Assembly: GCA_016859345.1 (NCBI GenBank)
Contig: CM029116.1
Span: 8,901,143 to 8,965,142 of the forward strand
Source: Istiophorus platypterus
Taxonomy: Eukaryota; Chordata; Actinopteri; Istiophoriformes; Istiophoridae
DNA: 64,000 bases
Direction of reading: 5' to 3'
Part shown: piece by piece, positions 13,416-29,159 of the stretch
Position numbering within the stretch: position 1 is the first letter of the stretch
How the letters are laid out: every line of letters begins with the position of its first letter
The notes under the pieces: model-generated
Seen by the model: only the letters and a program-made list of their open reading frames with translations
Database searches by the model: none
What the model was told of the DNA's origin: nothing
Position numbers and translations under genes: made by a program

Positions 13416-16104
13416 AAGAGAGAGAGAAAGAGAGAAACAAATGTGAGAATGAAACAAAAGTGAACATGAAAAAAATATATAATTTTTTTTTTTGTTTTTT
13501 TTCCTGCTTCACTTTTGTTTCTTTTCTGGATTTTGGTTAGAATATTTATTTCATTGCGCCTTACTCACAAAGACCAACCCAGTATTTTTTATCCCTACCT
13601 AGTGTTTGCTTACAATGGAGAAGCCGTCTGGACGGAAGAAACCATGGGGGGTGAGTATGGTTATGAAGGAGCTGATGGTAGAGCCTGTATCTTGAGGTCA
13701 GCTCAGCTGAGGCATACTCATTCAGTCGCTTGAACACGGATAAAGAGTGGTGAGAACCTGTATCTTGCCTTGAAAGTAATTGGTTTCCTTTTCCATTCTT
13801 TAAAAAGAATGCAAATAAATGGCTACAGATGAGCACAAGTGTGAGGGCCAAGGAAGAGGGCAAGAGGTTCATTTTTCTTCCACTTAGTGTCACGAAGGAT
13901 ATGTGGATGAGAAAAAATTGGAATAACAGGGGAATAAAGGACCGTCTATCTGAAATCGTAATCACAGTATTGCAGAGCTTGAGGCACTACTGAATGTCAT
14001 ATCTATCATGATAAGATAGCAGGAAAATTATCCTGTAAACTGATCCAGAGTCTGTGATTGCATTACACAGCAAGTTTGTCTCTGTGTACATGAGTGTCCA
14101 GACTGAGATGTGTGCAGCTGGTAGTTTGTACGTCTTAGCCAAACTACTGGCTACATGACTACAATTTAAAGTCTACTGCCAGGTGGACGACTGTATAAAA
14201 AATATTACCTAAAGCGTTATCAACAACTTTCACAACCACTGCAATAATTACCTCAATTTGTTGCCTTTTGTTCTGTTTGGCTAGTCGGTTATTGTCATAT
14301 CTGTGTGTAACTGTCATAACCCCTCATTGTTGTTTTTATGCAGGTCAGTAGCACTATGACCATGAAAAGTTTGAGTTTTTAAATATGCCCTGAAGGATGA
14401 TAAGAGTTGTTTGTTGGGTGTATACACCTATTTCACATTACTGCCAGTCGTCTTCCAAAATATACCCTACATTTTTAGACTGATTTCCTTCTTTACCTCA
14501 TGTTAGTTCCAATACATTTCCATTGAGTTGTTGGTGAAAAAAATGTTTTTTAGACACTACATGTATAATTAGTATGTGGCCCCAGGTATAAGCAGGGTCC
14601 GTAACGGAGATATTGCAGAGTCGACTGCCAAAAAGCTTTGTATTCATCAGCTACAGTATGTTGGCAAAAAAATAAAACCCAGAGGACAAATGATAAGCAA
14701 GCATGGACTTTACCTTTAGCAAAAATGTCAAATACTTAAAGAAGAGCATTCCTGAATGCACCACTAAAGAAAGTTTTCAAGACAGTAGGGAGGCTTCCCA
14801 GAGGGTAGGACGTCTAAACATGTAAAAATTAGATAACAAATTGACACAAAAAATTTTGAAATGAGGCCTAAAAAATTGAAGCCTTCATTTTGAGTACATG
14901 TTGTTGAGAGACTATGTTCAGAAGAGAAGAGTCAGCAAAGTACAGGCAGTTTTTTCAAGATGTAACATTTCTAAAGGATCTGGAAAAAAAGCCAGGACAT
15001 GTACAGATATTATGCTGGGCTCTCAGTCAAGAAAAGCAATGACAGCAAGCTCCTCTGTGAACTCCACCTGGCTGATTACCTGTGATTGTGGGGAAAATCA
15101 ACCTGCAAAGCCATGCCATCATAAACCTGTTCTGCAATCTACACCCATGTGTCATGAGATATGATTCTGAAATAGGTTCTGAATTATATGTTGGAATGTG
15201 GAATATGTGTTTACTGAGACACTTAGAACAGAGCGTGTGAAAAGATAAGATAATGTACGTGAAATGAAAAAAGAGCAAAGATAAAGCAATGGTAATTGAC
15301 GCAAGTTTAGTCCTACATGTCAGATACATGGAATTTAAAAATATAAAAAAGAGTTTCAGTTTGTTTAAAGCGTGGGTTTTAATGACTTGTGTTGTTACAT
15401 TCGTGAACCCACCATTTAATTTACAGTAGTCATGCATTCACTTATTCATTGGGTTGGAGAAACTTTTTTTTTTTAAATATTTTTTGTTAATTTTTCCCCC
15501 ACACCTGCTGATATCATACATTTACTGTACATGGTTTCGATTTTAGGTATATTTTGCCGCTGCTGCACCACTGCAGTTTCTTATTAATGTCAGTCGTGAT
15601 TGCTTTTCTTTCCTCTCGACAATCTGCACCCTGACATCCCACCGCTACTAACAGCTCACAACCTTACCCTGTTTATACTTCAAAACCTATTAGTCAGCCC
15701 GGTGTCATGAGAGGCCATGCTTTCCCTGCAGTAGACTGGATCTGCTATCATGAGTTTATTTCACCTCCCTGCAAGCTATGTCCACTCTTCTGTCTCTACA
15801 GCTAACACAGGCAGGCCATGTAGATCCACAGACTAACATATAATCACAGATAGACATACACACAAAATCCAGGAGGGGAAAGGATATGGAGCTGTAATCT
15901 ATCACCCCCGCTGCCACGGCTTTTTCACACAAGCTGTTGTGGGTCTCTTATCGCCCACACTTCTTTCATGTGCAGTGGCAATATTTCTAAACTGAATGGC
16001 ATGGATGTAACTATACATCAGCAGAAACTCTGCGGTCTCTGTAGGAATATCCTAGAGGACAGAGAGGTAAACAGTTTCACGGCTCGCTTGGTTTTCTCTC
16101 TCAA
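13412..16104. other. No gene seen
   Basis: Non-coding with T-runs near 13483 and 15464. Frames at 13561-13965 (-), 14898-15164 (+) and 15027-15437 (-) show no domain. Confidence 0.55.
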
Positions 16105-16126
16105 TCTCTCTCTCTCTCTCTCTCTT
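16105..16126. repeat. Short (CT)n microsatellite
   Basis: Alternating ct within a wider pyrimidine-rich patch. Confidence 0.85.
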
Positions 16127-19968
<3,842 letters not shown>

Positions 19969-20920
19969 GCAGGGACTCGTACCTTGTAGGTCTATCAGGT
20001 ATGTGGGAGGAAAAACCTAGCACAGTGATACTTGGAAACTCATCTCCTATTTGTGGAGCAAAACATCAAATTAAAAACTTATTTAGGGGTTAAGACATGC
20101 CCAAGATCAATGTGAGAGTTATGACTAGGTTAAGGTCTCACAGTGTTAAAAAAGAAGTCCTTTTTCACCAGAAGAATCCCATAGTTTTCTGATATCTTTT
20201 GCTACTTTTCAGACTGAGACGATTTAACATTCTAAAAAATCTTTAAACAACTTTTATGCAGGGTGCGCACATCTTTATTAACCCCCCTCAAGAGGTCTTG
20301 TAGAGTCCATGCCTCATCAAGTTGGAGGACCAACAGCATATTATGCAGGGGTGGTCATAATATTTTGCCTTATCCGTACAGTAAGTATTGTAATCATTTT
20401 TTGCATGTGTATTTAGCTACAACACCATAAACTCATTCCAGACATTTCTCATTCATTTGATTCATCGTATCAGGCCATCAAAGATTTTGCAGTAGACAGT
20501 ATTCATTGAGAGAGAGTGGGGAAGCAGTGAAATGTGGTTAAGAGGGAGCCATGACAGCAGGCTATATTCTCGCACCTTCAAGTGTGGCCGTTCAGAATAG
20601 GTAGAAGGGCTTCATTATGCTTAAACCAAAGTGCTTGTCGGACGGTTGAAGAGTATCTGACAACCAAACCCCCCAATGGCTTTTTTGCCAAACTTTGTAA
20701 CTTTCTAAAACAACCAATATGACAGTCACAAAGCATTTGGCAAGCTGTGTGGAAGTAAAATAGAAAGTTTAGTATGAATGTTGTCTGATTGTATCAGTAT
20801 TAGACAATATATTGTACCACCTATGTTATTTGAAGCATGCTGGGGCCTTTAGGGACGGGTATGCATTTGCTAGGGTTAAGTTTATGAGTGAGCCCCCTAG
20901 TGATGAATGTAAATCAATAA

Positions 20921-20963
20921 AAATCAATGTCCTCACAAATGTAAATCAATGTCCTCACAAATA
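20921..20963. repeat. 22-bp tandem duplication
   Basis: aaatcaatgtcctcacaaat with spacer gt, immediately followed by a second copy. Otherwise 19968-23589 contains no gene or family I recognise. Confidence 0.9.
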
Positions 20964-21639
20964 AGAACAGCAAGTGTGTATGCAAGTTTGAGTGGGGGTG
21001 GGGTGCAAGCTTTTCAAGGACCACTTGATTTCCAACAACATTCCTGGATGCAAGATCACCCTTGGATTAATAGCCATAAAATGCAACCAACCCTTATCAG
21101 CATATTAACAGTGAAGCAAAACAAAACTTTGTGCTGCAGTTAGTGCTGTACTGAATGAAATTTCCCTGCATCTCTAACCATCGGGATGCCATTAAGTACA
21201 CATTAGTGAAGTCTTTTAAATGGCAGTTACTAGCACAGCTCTCTTCCATCCTCTATTACATGTCCTCCAACCCACTGAGCATCTCCAGGCTCGTGCAATA
21301 ACCAAGATGCCTTCTATCGCACCACATTTAGATACATAATGAATATCGGAACGCATTAATTCAATATTTTAAGAGGCTGAGGCAAGTTTGAATATACATG
21401 CCACATCTCTCTTCTACATTAGTGTCAGCAGATGTGTCTCTCCGCTGCTTCTAGAATACCTTATGACTGACTGAAACTGGTTTCCAAACCAGTAAGGGCA
21501 TGGTCATATGCAGGTTATCCTACATAAGTGAAATAATGATGTCTACAGTTGGCCTTTCCAATTAAACTTGTCTCCCATGAGGCATCAAAGAGTGTGAATT
21601 TTAAACGGCTATTATCCCCATACTAAGCCTTGGTTTATG

Positions 21640-21830
21640 ACACTAGCAATTGGAGTGCTTTTTGATTGTGTTATATCATTATTTTGTAGGGCAACTTGCA
21701 TTTGCATGTGGGTAAACACCGGAAAACAAGTAATGTCACAGGCTGAAGTCAAAGCACTGAGACCTAATTTATCTTTCTCAACAAGATACCATTTTGAGTT
21801 GAGCTCCATTTACACACAGAGATGCAAATT
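21640..21830. promoter_or_regulatory. Candidate regulatory element with octamer and forkhead motifs
   Basis: An ATTTGCAT octamer (POU-type site) at 21700-21707 lies close to a GTAAACA forkhead-type site at 21712-21718. Motifs this short occur by chance. The call rests on their spacing only and on no alignment. Confidence 0.2.
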
Positions 21831-23589
21831 CAAACACACACATGATTGCTCACATTTTTGTCCCGTCTCAGAGGCAAACAAAGGCAAACACTACGGGACA
21901 AACACAGATTTGCTAGCCAACACAACACACTGTGCAGTGTCCACCCCTGGTCGTTCCACTCACGCACAAACAAAACTGAGAGTGAGCAGGACAAAAGAAA
22001 GCAAGTGCAATGAATGCCAATACTACACTGCAGACTTTGTTCCACACATATGACATTTAGTAAGTTATCATAGCCGTCAAAACAAGTTTTTCCTCCTACC
22101 AGCAAAGCGCAGTAGGTGATGGCGTGGGAGAAAAACAAGGAGGGAGGGCGAGATGGGGAAAAAGTGGAGAGGAGGAACCAAAGCTGAGTGGTGATCTATG
22201 AGGTGGATAGATGCTTGAATAATAATCAAACAAAGAGAGCAGAAAGATCCATCAGTATTTAAATCACCTGACGGCGTAGCATAATACAGACACTCTCTAG
22301 TGCTGAAAACTGAGGGTCAGTCTCTGTGTTTCTGCCATTACCTTTCTATCCTACACCACTCTCATGCCACACCCATCTATAATCACCAACCTCCAACCAC
22401 CATACGATAAGCTCTGTACAGTGGTCATCTCTGAGCCGAGGCTGATCACAGACTGCCTCACTGTGGACACATCCAGCCCTGGAGGCATGTCCTGGGGAGG
22501 AGAGGTCCCTGGATTTCATTGCAGAGCTCTGATTAAGCTGGCCCTCTGATGAGCTAGCTCAGTATTCTCTGCTCCTGGCGGGCTGTGATTGGGCGCACGC
22601 AGACAGATTGTATTTACATTAACATGCCGTTGGCAGCCAGCATGGATAGATGCTATCTAATCCAGCTTTGAAGGACTACAGTAAACGCAGAGCCGTGTCT
22701 GGGAAGCCTGTTGATTATCATTCAGAGTTGAGTGAAACCGGAGGCTATCCCCAGAGCATGATGGAAGTGTTTAATGACAGGACACAGCTCAAACGCTGTC
22801 CTTTGTCACATCTTATTGCCAGGCCCCTGCTGTATCCTGACTAATAGTCCAGGTGAATAAATTTGGCAGTGGAAAGAGCCAGAGTCTTTCAGTGCTCATT
22901 CAAAAGCATTATCATTATGTTGCCAACTCTTACTGTAGCTGCCTTAACAAACTATATTCATTTTCCAATCCTTCTCTTGGACAACCTCTGTTGCTCCCTC
23001 ATTACCATACATTGATCAGAATAAAGGACTCCGCTCTGAGTCGCTCTGGGTTGCACAGTCCCACGACATCCACCTACTGCCTCATTAAACTACTATTCAT
23101 AATCCCTGTGGCCTTTAGTGCTAAATTCATCTCCTCAGTGTTTTTTGCAAAATACCTCCCATTACTAACACTTGAACAAGTTAATATTGGAACCAAATGT
23201 GATTTCCACTGAAAGAGGTGGATACAATGGCATTATTCCTTTGGACGTAGGCTGAATGTATTATGGCACATACAACATTGAAAGCCCATATAATTACAAT
23301 ATCAATCTATAGAGAAGGAACATTTCATGAAATAAGGTCTGTGCTGTATATCCATTATTCTTGAGTGCTCCTGCTTCTTTTACATTCTTTTAACCTCCTA
23401 TACTTATAATCTGACTGTTATCCATCTAATAACACATTATATTAAAAGTGAAGAAAGTTCCAGACTGCGACATGACTTGAGTTGAATATGGCTTTTAGCT
23501 ACTGCCTTTTACTCTGTTAGAGGCTTGTTTAACATGTTTAATTTTTGCAAGATATGTTGTTAGCTTTGAAATAGTATCATATAGTATTA

Positions 23590-24370
23590 TCTTTATATCT
23601 CTCCTTTGTTAGCTTCTCCGCATTTGCTGCCTGTGAAATCCAGAATACAATTTAAAATCCTCCTCGTCACCTACAAAGCCCTTAATGGCCAGGCACCATC
23701 CTATCTTAAAGAGCTCATAGTACCTTATTATCCCAGTAGAACACTTCCTTCCCAGAATGCAGGCCTACTTGTGGTTCCTAGAGTCTCCACAAGCAGAATG
23801 GGGGGGCAGAGCCTTCAGTTATCAGACTCCTCTGCTGTGCAACCATCTTCTAGTTTGGGTTCAGGAGGCAGACACCCTCTCCACGTTTAAGAGTCGGCTT
23901 AAATCCTTCCTTTTTTGATATAGCTTATGGTTAGAACTGGCTCAGCATTAGCTTGAGCCTTCACCCCACTATGCTGCTATAGGCCCAGACCACCGGGGGA
24001 CTTCCCATGATGCACCGAGCTCCCCTTTCCGCTGCGTCCTCTCTCCCCGTTCGCATTAACACCTCAAAAATGCTCGTTACTAACTGTCCTTCCTCTCTCT
24101 CCTGCAGTTTTGTGCTTTCTCATCTCTTTCCTCTTCCTCCTGTCGCTTTCTGTAGGTTTTTCTGCCTCTGATGCTCCGTAGTCTGGATCCATGGTTGCAG
24201 TCCACCTACTGCCCCATGAGCCTGCTCAATACCCACTGCTTTAATTATCATGATTACTACTGTAACCCTTTCATTTAGTCCTATTAGTATTATTATTATA
24301 TCTCCCTCTCTCCTTTTCACTCTCAACCCAGCTGGACGAGGCAAGGATTTTCCAAGGATTTTGAGGCAAG
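23590..24370 (+). mobile_element. LINE 3' end fragment (ORF2 C-terminus plus 3' UTR)
   Basis: From 23606 the + strand reads L-L-P-V-K-S-R-I-Q-F-K-I-L, then T-Y-K-A-L-N-G-Q-A-P-S-Y-L, then R-T-L-P-S-Q-N-A-G-L-L. This is the C-terminal segment after reverse transcriptase shared by very abundant fish LINEs. The frame breaks near 23800 around a run of seven G. A C/T-rich stretch with cttcctcctgtcgctttctg, typical of the 3' UTR of these elements, follows to about 24370. The 5' part of the element is missing, as expected from truncated insertion. Exact family and right boundary need a repeat library. Confidence 0.8.
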
Positions 24371-24943
24371 TTTACACACAATAAATTTAAACCTTTCATT
24401 TTTTAAAGAATCTGTACACCAGTATATGTCAGGACTTTTTTTTCAGGAATTTCATGATAAATTTACATTCATGATTCATTTTCTTAAGTTTTCATAGTGT
24501 ATACAGTGTGTGCTTATATTTAGGAACTTAGGTCCATGTGCATATTTGGGGGCTACATAGAGGTTATTAAAATAGACATGTGTATGCATTTCTGTACTGA
24601 TCTCATATCTTAGGGGGGGGGGTATGTTAAAATTTAAACACATGTCTGTTTGACATTACTTGGTCAAAGTATGCATAAGCAACTTGAGTTGGGTTCATTC
24701 ATGCTTTGTGTTCCCTGAAGAAGGACACACTTCTCATCCTGAGTTGTCATCCTGAATTCCTGAACTTTCCAAAAAAGTCACTGTGCAATTATTCATAAAA
24801 AAGCCCTGTACGACTGAAGAGTAGAAAAGTGCCTGCAGAGTAACACAACACATCTCAGATATGGAATAATGCAACAAAATCACTGTAGTCTGTTACAGAC
24901 CTTTCCATTAGTTTTCATAGACTTTATATGCTTCAGAAAAAGG

Positions 24944-25023
24944 AAAAGAAAAGAAAAGAAAAGAAAAGAAAAGAAAAGAAAAGAAAAGAAAAGAAAAGAA
25001 AAGAAAAGAAAAGAAAAGAAAAG
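24944..25023. repeat. (AAAAG)16 pentanucleotide microsatellite
   Basis: 16 uninterrupted AAAAG units, then imperfect continuation (aaagg, aaaag) to about 25037. It gives a Lys/Glu-repeat frame on + and a Phe/Leu/Ser-repeat frame on -, both spurious. Confidence 0.98.
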
Positions 25024-25039
25024 AAAGGAAAAGAAAGGG

Positions 25040-28000
25040 GCTAAAGATTTTTAAAGAGACACAGAAAGTGAGAAAGTGCAACACAGCTGCTTGGCTATAG
25101 TCAGGAGTCTTCTCAGCTATAGAAAGAGCTTCTTTAGCCATCCGTGTCTCTCTTTTTCTCCTTTCCCTTAGTCCATATCCTCCTTTATCGTGCTCTCTGA
25201 GGATCCCTCTCATGTTTTCTGCACTGGCCTATTAGAGGGTACATCCTGCCAGTGCCACATTAAAATCCCTACAATCCAGTGCTTGTGGACTCAGATGAAG
25301 ATCCCTCCTTTTACTGAATAGTTTGATCCATCTCAGACAGCACACACTACATTAATATTCTCCCAAAGATCAGAGACAAAGGAGCCCCAGACCCATGTGC
25401 TGTACTGACTGGTGTGTCATCTGTGCATCATCCAGAAAGAGAGGAGACAGAGAGAGGGGCAGAGGATGAGGCGGGGATACTCAAATATATTATAACACTG
25501 CATGAATTTTTCATCTGCCAGCAGCTGTTTTCATAACCTTTTCTTAGGGCAGCCACTGTGGTTTCTGCAATGCCAGAGAGTCATTGCATGTCAAGCTTGG
25601 CAGCCATGGGAATCTGAAGGAGTGCAAAGAACAGAAGAGGTGGGGTCGTTGGCCACGGTGGCGAGTCAGCTGCATTGGGACGAATGTGATGGTCTCTTGG
25701 GTCTTTGGTTATATTTGAGAGGACAATGAGCGTGTGTGTTGGGGTGAATGAATGAATGTCCCTGGCAGGCTTCCCTCAGAGGGAGTCAGGGAAGCGACAG
25801 GATGCTTATCCCTGGAGAAACTGCCCAACCCTCTGTGCCAATTTGGGCCCTGCTGCTGGTGCATGATGGGAAAGAGAAATATCCCTCCCTCCTTTTTCCC
25901 CTCCCCGGTGAAAAGCACCCTGACCTGAATACAGATTCAGACAAATAATATACGCTCTGTAGACGAGGGCAGACACGACTTTTTGGGTATTCATCATCTA
26001 AAATCCCCCCTTCTTGCCCCTTCAAGGTGAGATTCTGGGTGTGAGGACTGCAGCATCATGCTCTGGCTTGTGAACCAAGCCAGAAAGTACAAGAAAAGAC
26101 AAGGAGAGTAGTGTGAACAGAGAGAAAAACAAGCAAATGTGACTGCGCAGTTGAGAGCTGCAGCCCCAGATTCACAATCATACTGGGAATCACAACACTT
26201 TTTAATAATTCAGGATGAATAGAGGAGAGAAAATTCTGCAGCAAGCAAGGAAGCCAAGGAAATGACAAGGAGGAACAGAATCCAACAACACTCTCCATAA
26301 AAAATCTCTCTATCTTGAGACATGATTGAATGACTGCTACAGGGTTACACTATACATCAGCATATGGAGAGTTATTTCAGTATAGAGAGTTGTTGTGCTG
26401 CTTGTTATTTTTACAACCATAAAGAGAGCAACAGTCAACTGTTTCCCCATGATGTCTTCATTTCATGTACAGCTAGGCGTAAAAGTGAGAGAATTCTTAA
26501 ACTGACTTGAAATGTATTAAAAATTTAATACTGTAAACACATAAACAAAACACTCTTTGTAGGTGGTAGACTATGTTCTGCCTCTACCTGAAGACACATT
26601 TCAAGTACCAAACCTAAATGAGAGTTTGTACAACTATTGTGGTTTCGATTTTCAATTTGTCCTGGCATTTGTACTGTTTCTCAGACAATACTTTCCTTTT
26701 AGCGTAGAGTCTAATTCTAATTGAATTTTGTCTCAAATGAATCGGTTCATTTAGGTGTTCTACTTCTCCCGACCCTGGCCCAAACCACATCTCATTTTAT
26801 TCCACTATTCTTAATTTCTTTCCACTGGCAACAAGGTAGTGAGCAAAAAAACATTTGCCAATTAGTCTGAGCCCTCGTGATTTTGCCACTCTTGCTAACA
26901 ATTCCAATTTACATTAATTATTCATTTTGAGGCCGCACACACAGTTGTCGCTGCCAGAAGGGTTTGAAAGAGTGGAAGTGCTGCGGTGAGATCTAATCAT
27001 TTCTGTTGAGGCCGTTCTGTTCTGAATACCACCGCTTAGCATGTCTATCGTCCTGTCTTTTTTTTATCAAACTGATTATTTTATGTGGACAATGTTGTAT
27101 AAGCATTGTATTTAAATGGGTTATTTATTGGTTTGTCAGAAATAGGACCATGATATCTTCATTGTGCAGAAAACAAATCATTGGATGCGCGTATAAATGC
27201 ACCTTGTCTGTCTGCAGAGTGTGTTTATATTTGTATATCAGGTGCTGAGAAGGATAATATGTTTCTGTGACCTTTGTTGCCTGTTTAGTCTTTCCTCATA
27301 AGCCTGCATTCAAAATGAGACAGTGCCAGTCATCCTGCAGTCTCTGCGAGAGGCAGCGGATCAGACAGAAAACACCTTGGCTCATTGTTCATACTTCTAT
27401 CTCCTTTCAACAATGCCCTGTTTATTGTTGTGACTAGAGATAAGCTGGAGCCATGTGAGTGTTTACAGGGCTGCAGGGGCCAAGCATGCTGAGCTGCCGG
27501 GGTCACAGGACTGGTGCTGAGAGGTCACAGCCTTTGTGTTCAGACACACTCTTCAGGGAACACCACTTTCTTTGCCCGGCATAAGTCCAAACACAAATGC
27601 TAACACAAAGACAGACAGAAACAACCCCCCCCCCTACACACACACAAACACACACTCAAACACACACACAGGCTCTTTTTAGACATGTCTTATTAATCAT
27701 AAGCCAAAGAAGAGGGAGAGAGCTGGTAATACACACAGCAGGACGGAGCTGACTGCAGGCTGAGGGAGCAGACCTGGCTGTGAATCAGCACCAACCCAGA
27801 CAGATGTTGTATGGTTGTTGCTTCTCAAGACAGGAGACTAATTTGTGCAAATATGGATGGAAGAATTCCATTAGTTAGTTATATCGAAATTTGCAACAAT
27901 TTTAACTATAATCAAAAGATATTCTAACATTCATTGGCGGAAGAGATTTTGTGGGATGTCAACTTAGAAATGAGTAGGCTTATTTGGTTTTATTTTCAAG

Positions 28001-29068
28001 TTCTATTTCTAATCAGCAAGACTTGCCTGACATATTTTTCACTATTTAATATATTGGTGCTGATTTACATCATAGACAGAGTTAGAATTGCTCTTGAAAG
28101 AAGCCAAAACATTTTAGATTCTTTGTGTTCCTTGTTTTAAATTAAATAACACTGCCGGCTCCTATTTGTAAATTCGTCAGCGGCACTTGCGATATTCATA
28201 TATTCAAAACATTAAATCCAGCTCTATATTCGATAACTTATTTTCTACATAATCTTTAACACACAGACCTACTTTCTTGTTTTGTTTGGTTTTTCAGAGC
28301 TGTCTTTTATATGGCCTATCTATATATTTTGACATCTGCCATGTCTCTCATTTTCCTGCCGTGTCAACTTAACCCTGCTTTGTTTTGGCATAGAAGTATT
28401 CATGAAGGCAGAGTTACCAAACTGTGCTACACCTTCCAGGCTAGATCACACAATAATCAGGGATCCATTCTGACAGAGGGTTTCTGCAAACATGCACACT
28501 GTCTGGTGTGATGCAAACCACCATGACATGGCAGAACGCTGAAGGGAGCTTCTCAGAACGACTCACCATCTTACCTCAGTCAGCAAATATTCCACTTAAA
28601 AGATGACCTCTGAGTTGTAATGATACAATGAGGAACAAACATTACAGATCAAAACTCTGAACGTGTTAAAGTGAGGCTGTTAGGTCTTAAACCGCCGGTA
28701 GTCCAGCAACACAAACAGCGATGTGAGTCATCACATGAACAAGAACAAAGTTAGACTTAAATTTATGCTATCACAAATGAAACTCACTACTTAAAACAAC
28801 AGTCTGGTGTCAGGAGAATGAAAACAAAACTTCATAGTAAGAAACCATTCTGTTTCTTTCATATGTGATCATAATATCAAATTCTTCAGAGGCAATATGT
28901 AGGCCATGTTAAGTAGATGAGTAGTATATAGAGAGAGAAAGCTTAAGCCTTTTAGCACTGTACAAGTGTTAGCACCTGCTAGGTGGGAGGCAGAGGGCTG
29001 AAGAGGACTCATACATACACAGATGTAACAACAATAGTGCAAATCTAAGACCGAGCGGGAGAAACAGA
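25040..29068. other. No gene seen
   Basis: Non-coding. It includes a C-run and imperfect CA tract near 27625-27670. The many overlapping 60-80-codon frames at 25500-26300 lie in a locally less AT-rich part and lack domains. Confidence 0.5.
26850..26960. promoter_or_regulatory. Candidate regulatory element with homeodomain-type sites
   Basis: ccaattagtctg near 26859 and attaattattcatttt near 26914 give clustered TAAT cores in an otherwise unstructured stretch. Inference only. Confidence 0.2.
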
Positions 29069-29078
29069 GTGTGTGTTT

Positions 29079-29137
<59 letters not shown>

Positions 29138-29159
29138 TGTGTGTGTGTTTGTGTGTGTG
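29069..29159. repeat. (GT)n/(TTGT)n microsatellite
   Basis: GT repeats interrupted by gtttgtgt variants at both ends over about 91 bases. Confidence 0.95.

Noticed and set aside
23606..23890. 94-codon + frame resembling a gene
   Set aside because: It is the C-terminal part of a LINE ORF2, not a host gene.
24869..25213. Lys/Glu-repeat and Phe/Leu-repeat frames
   Set aside because: Translation of the AAAAG pentanucleotide repeat.
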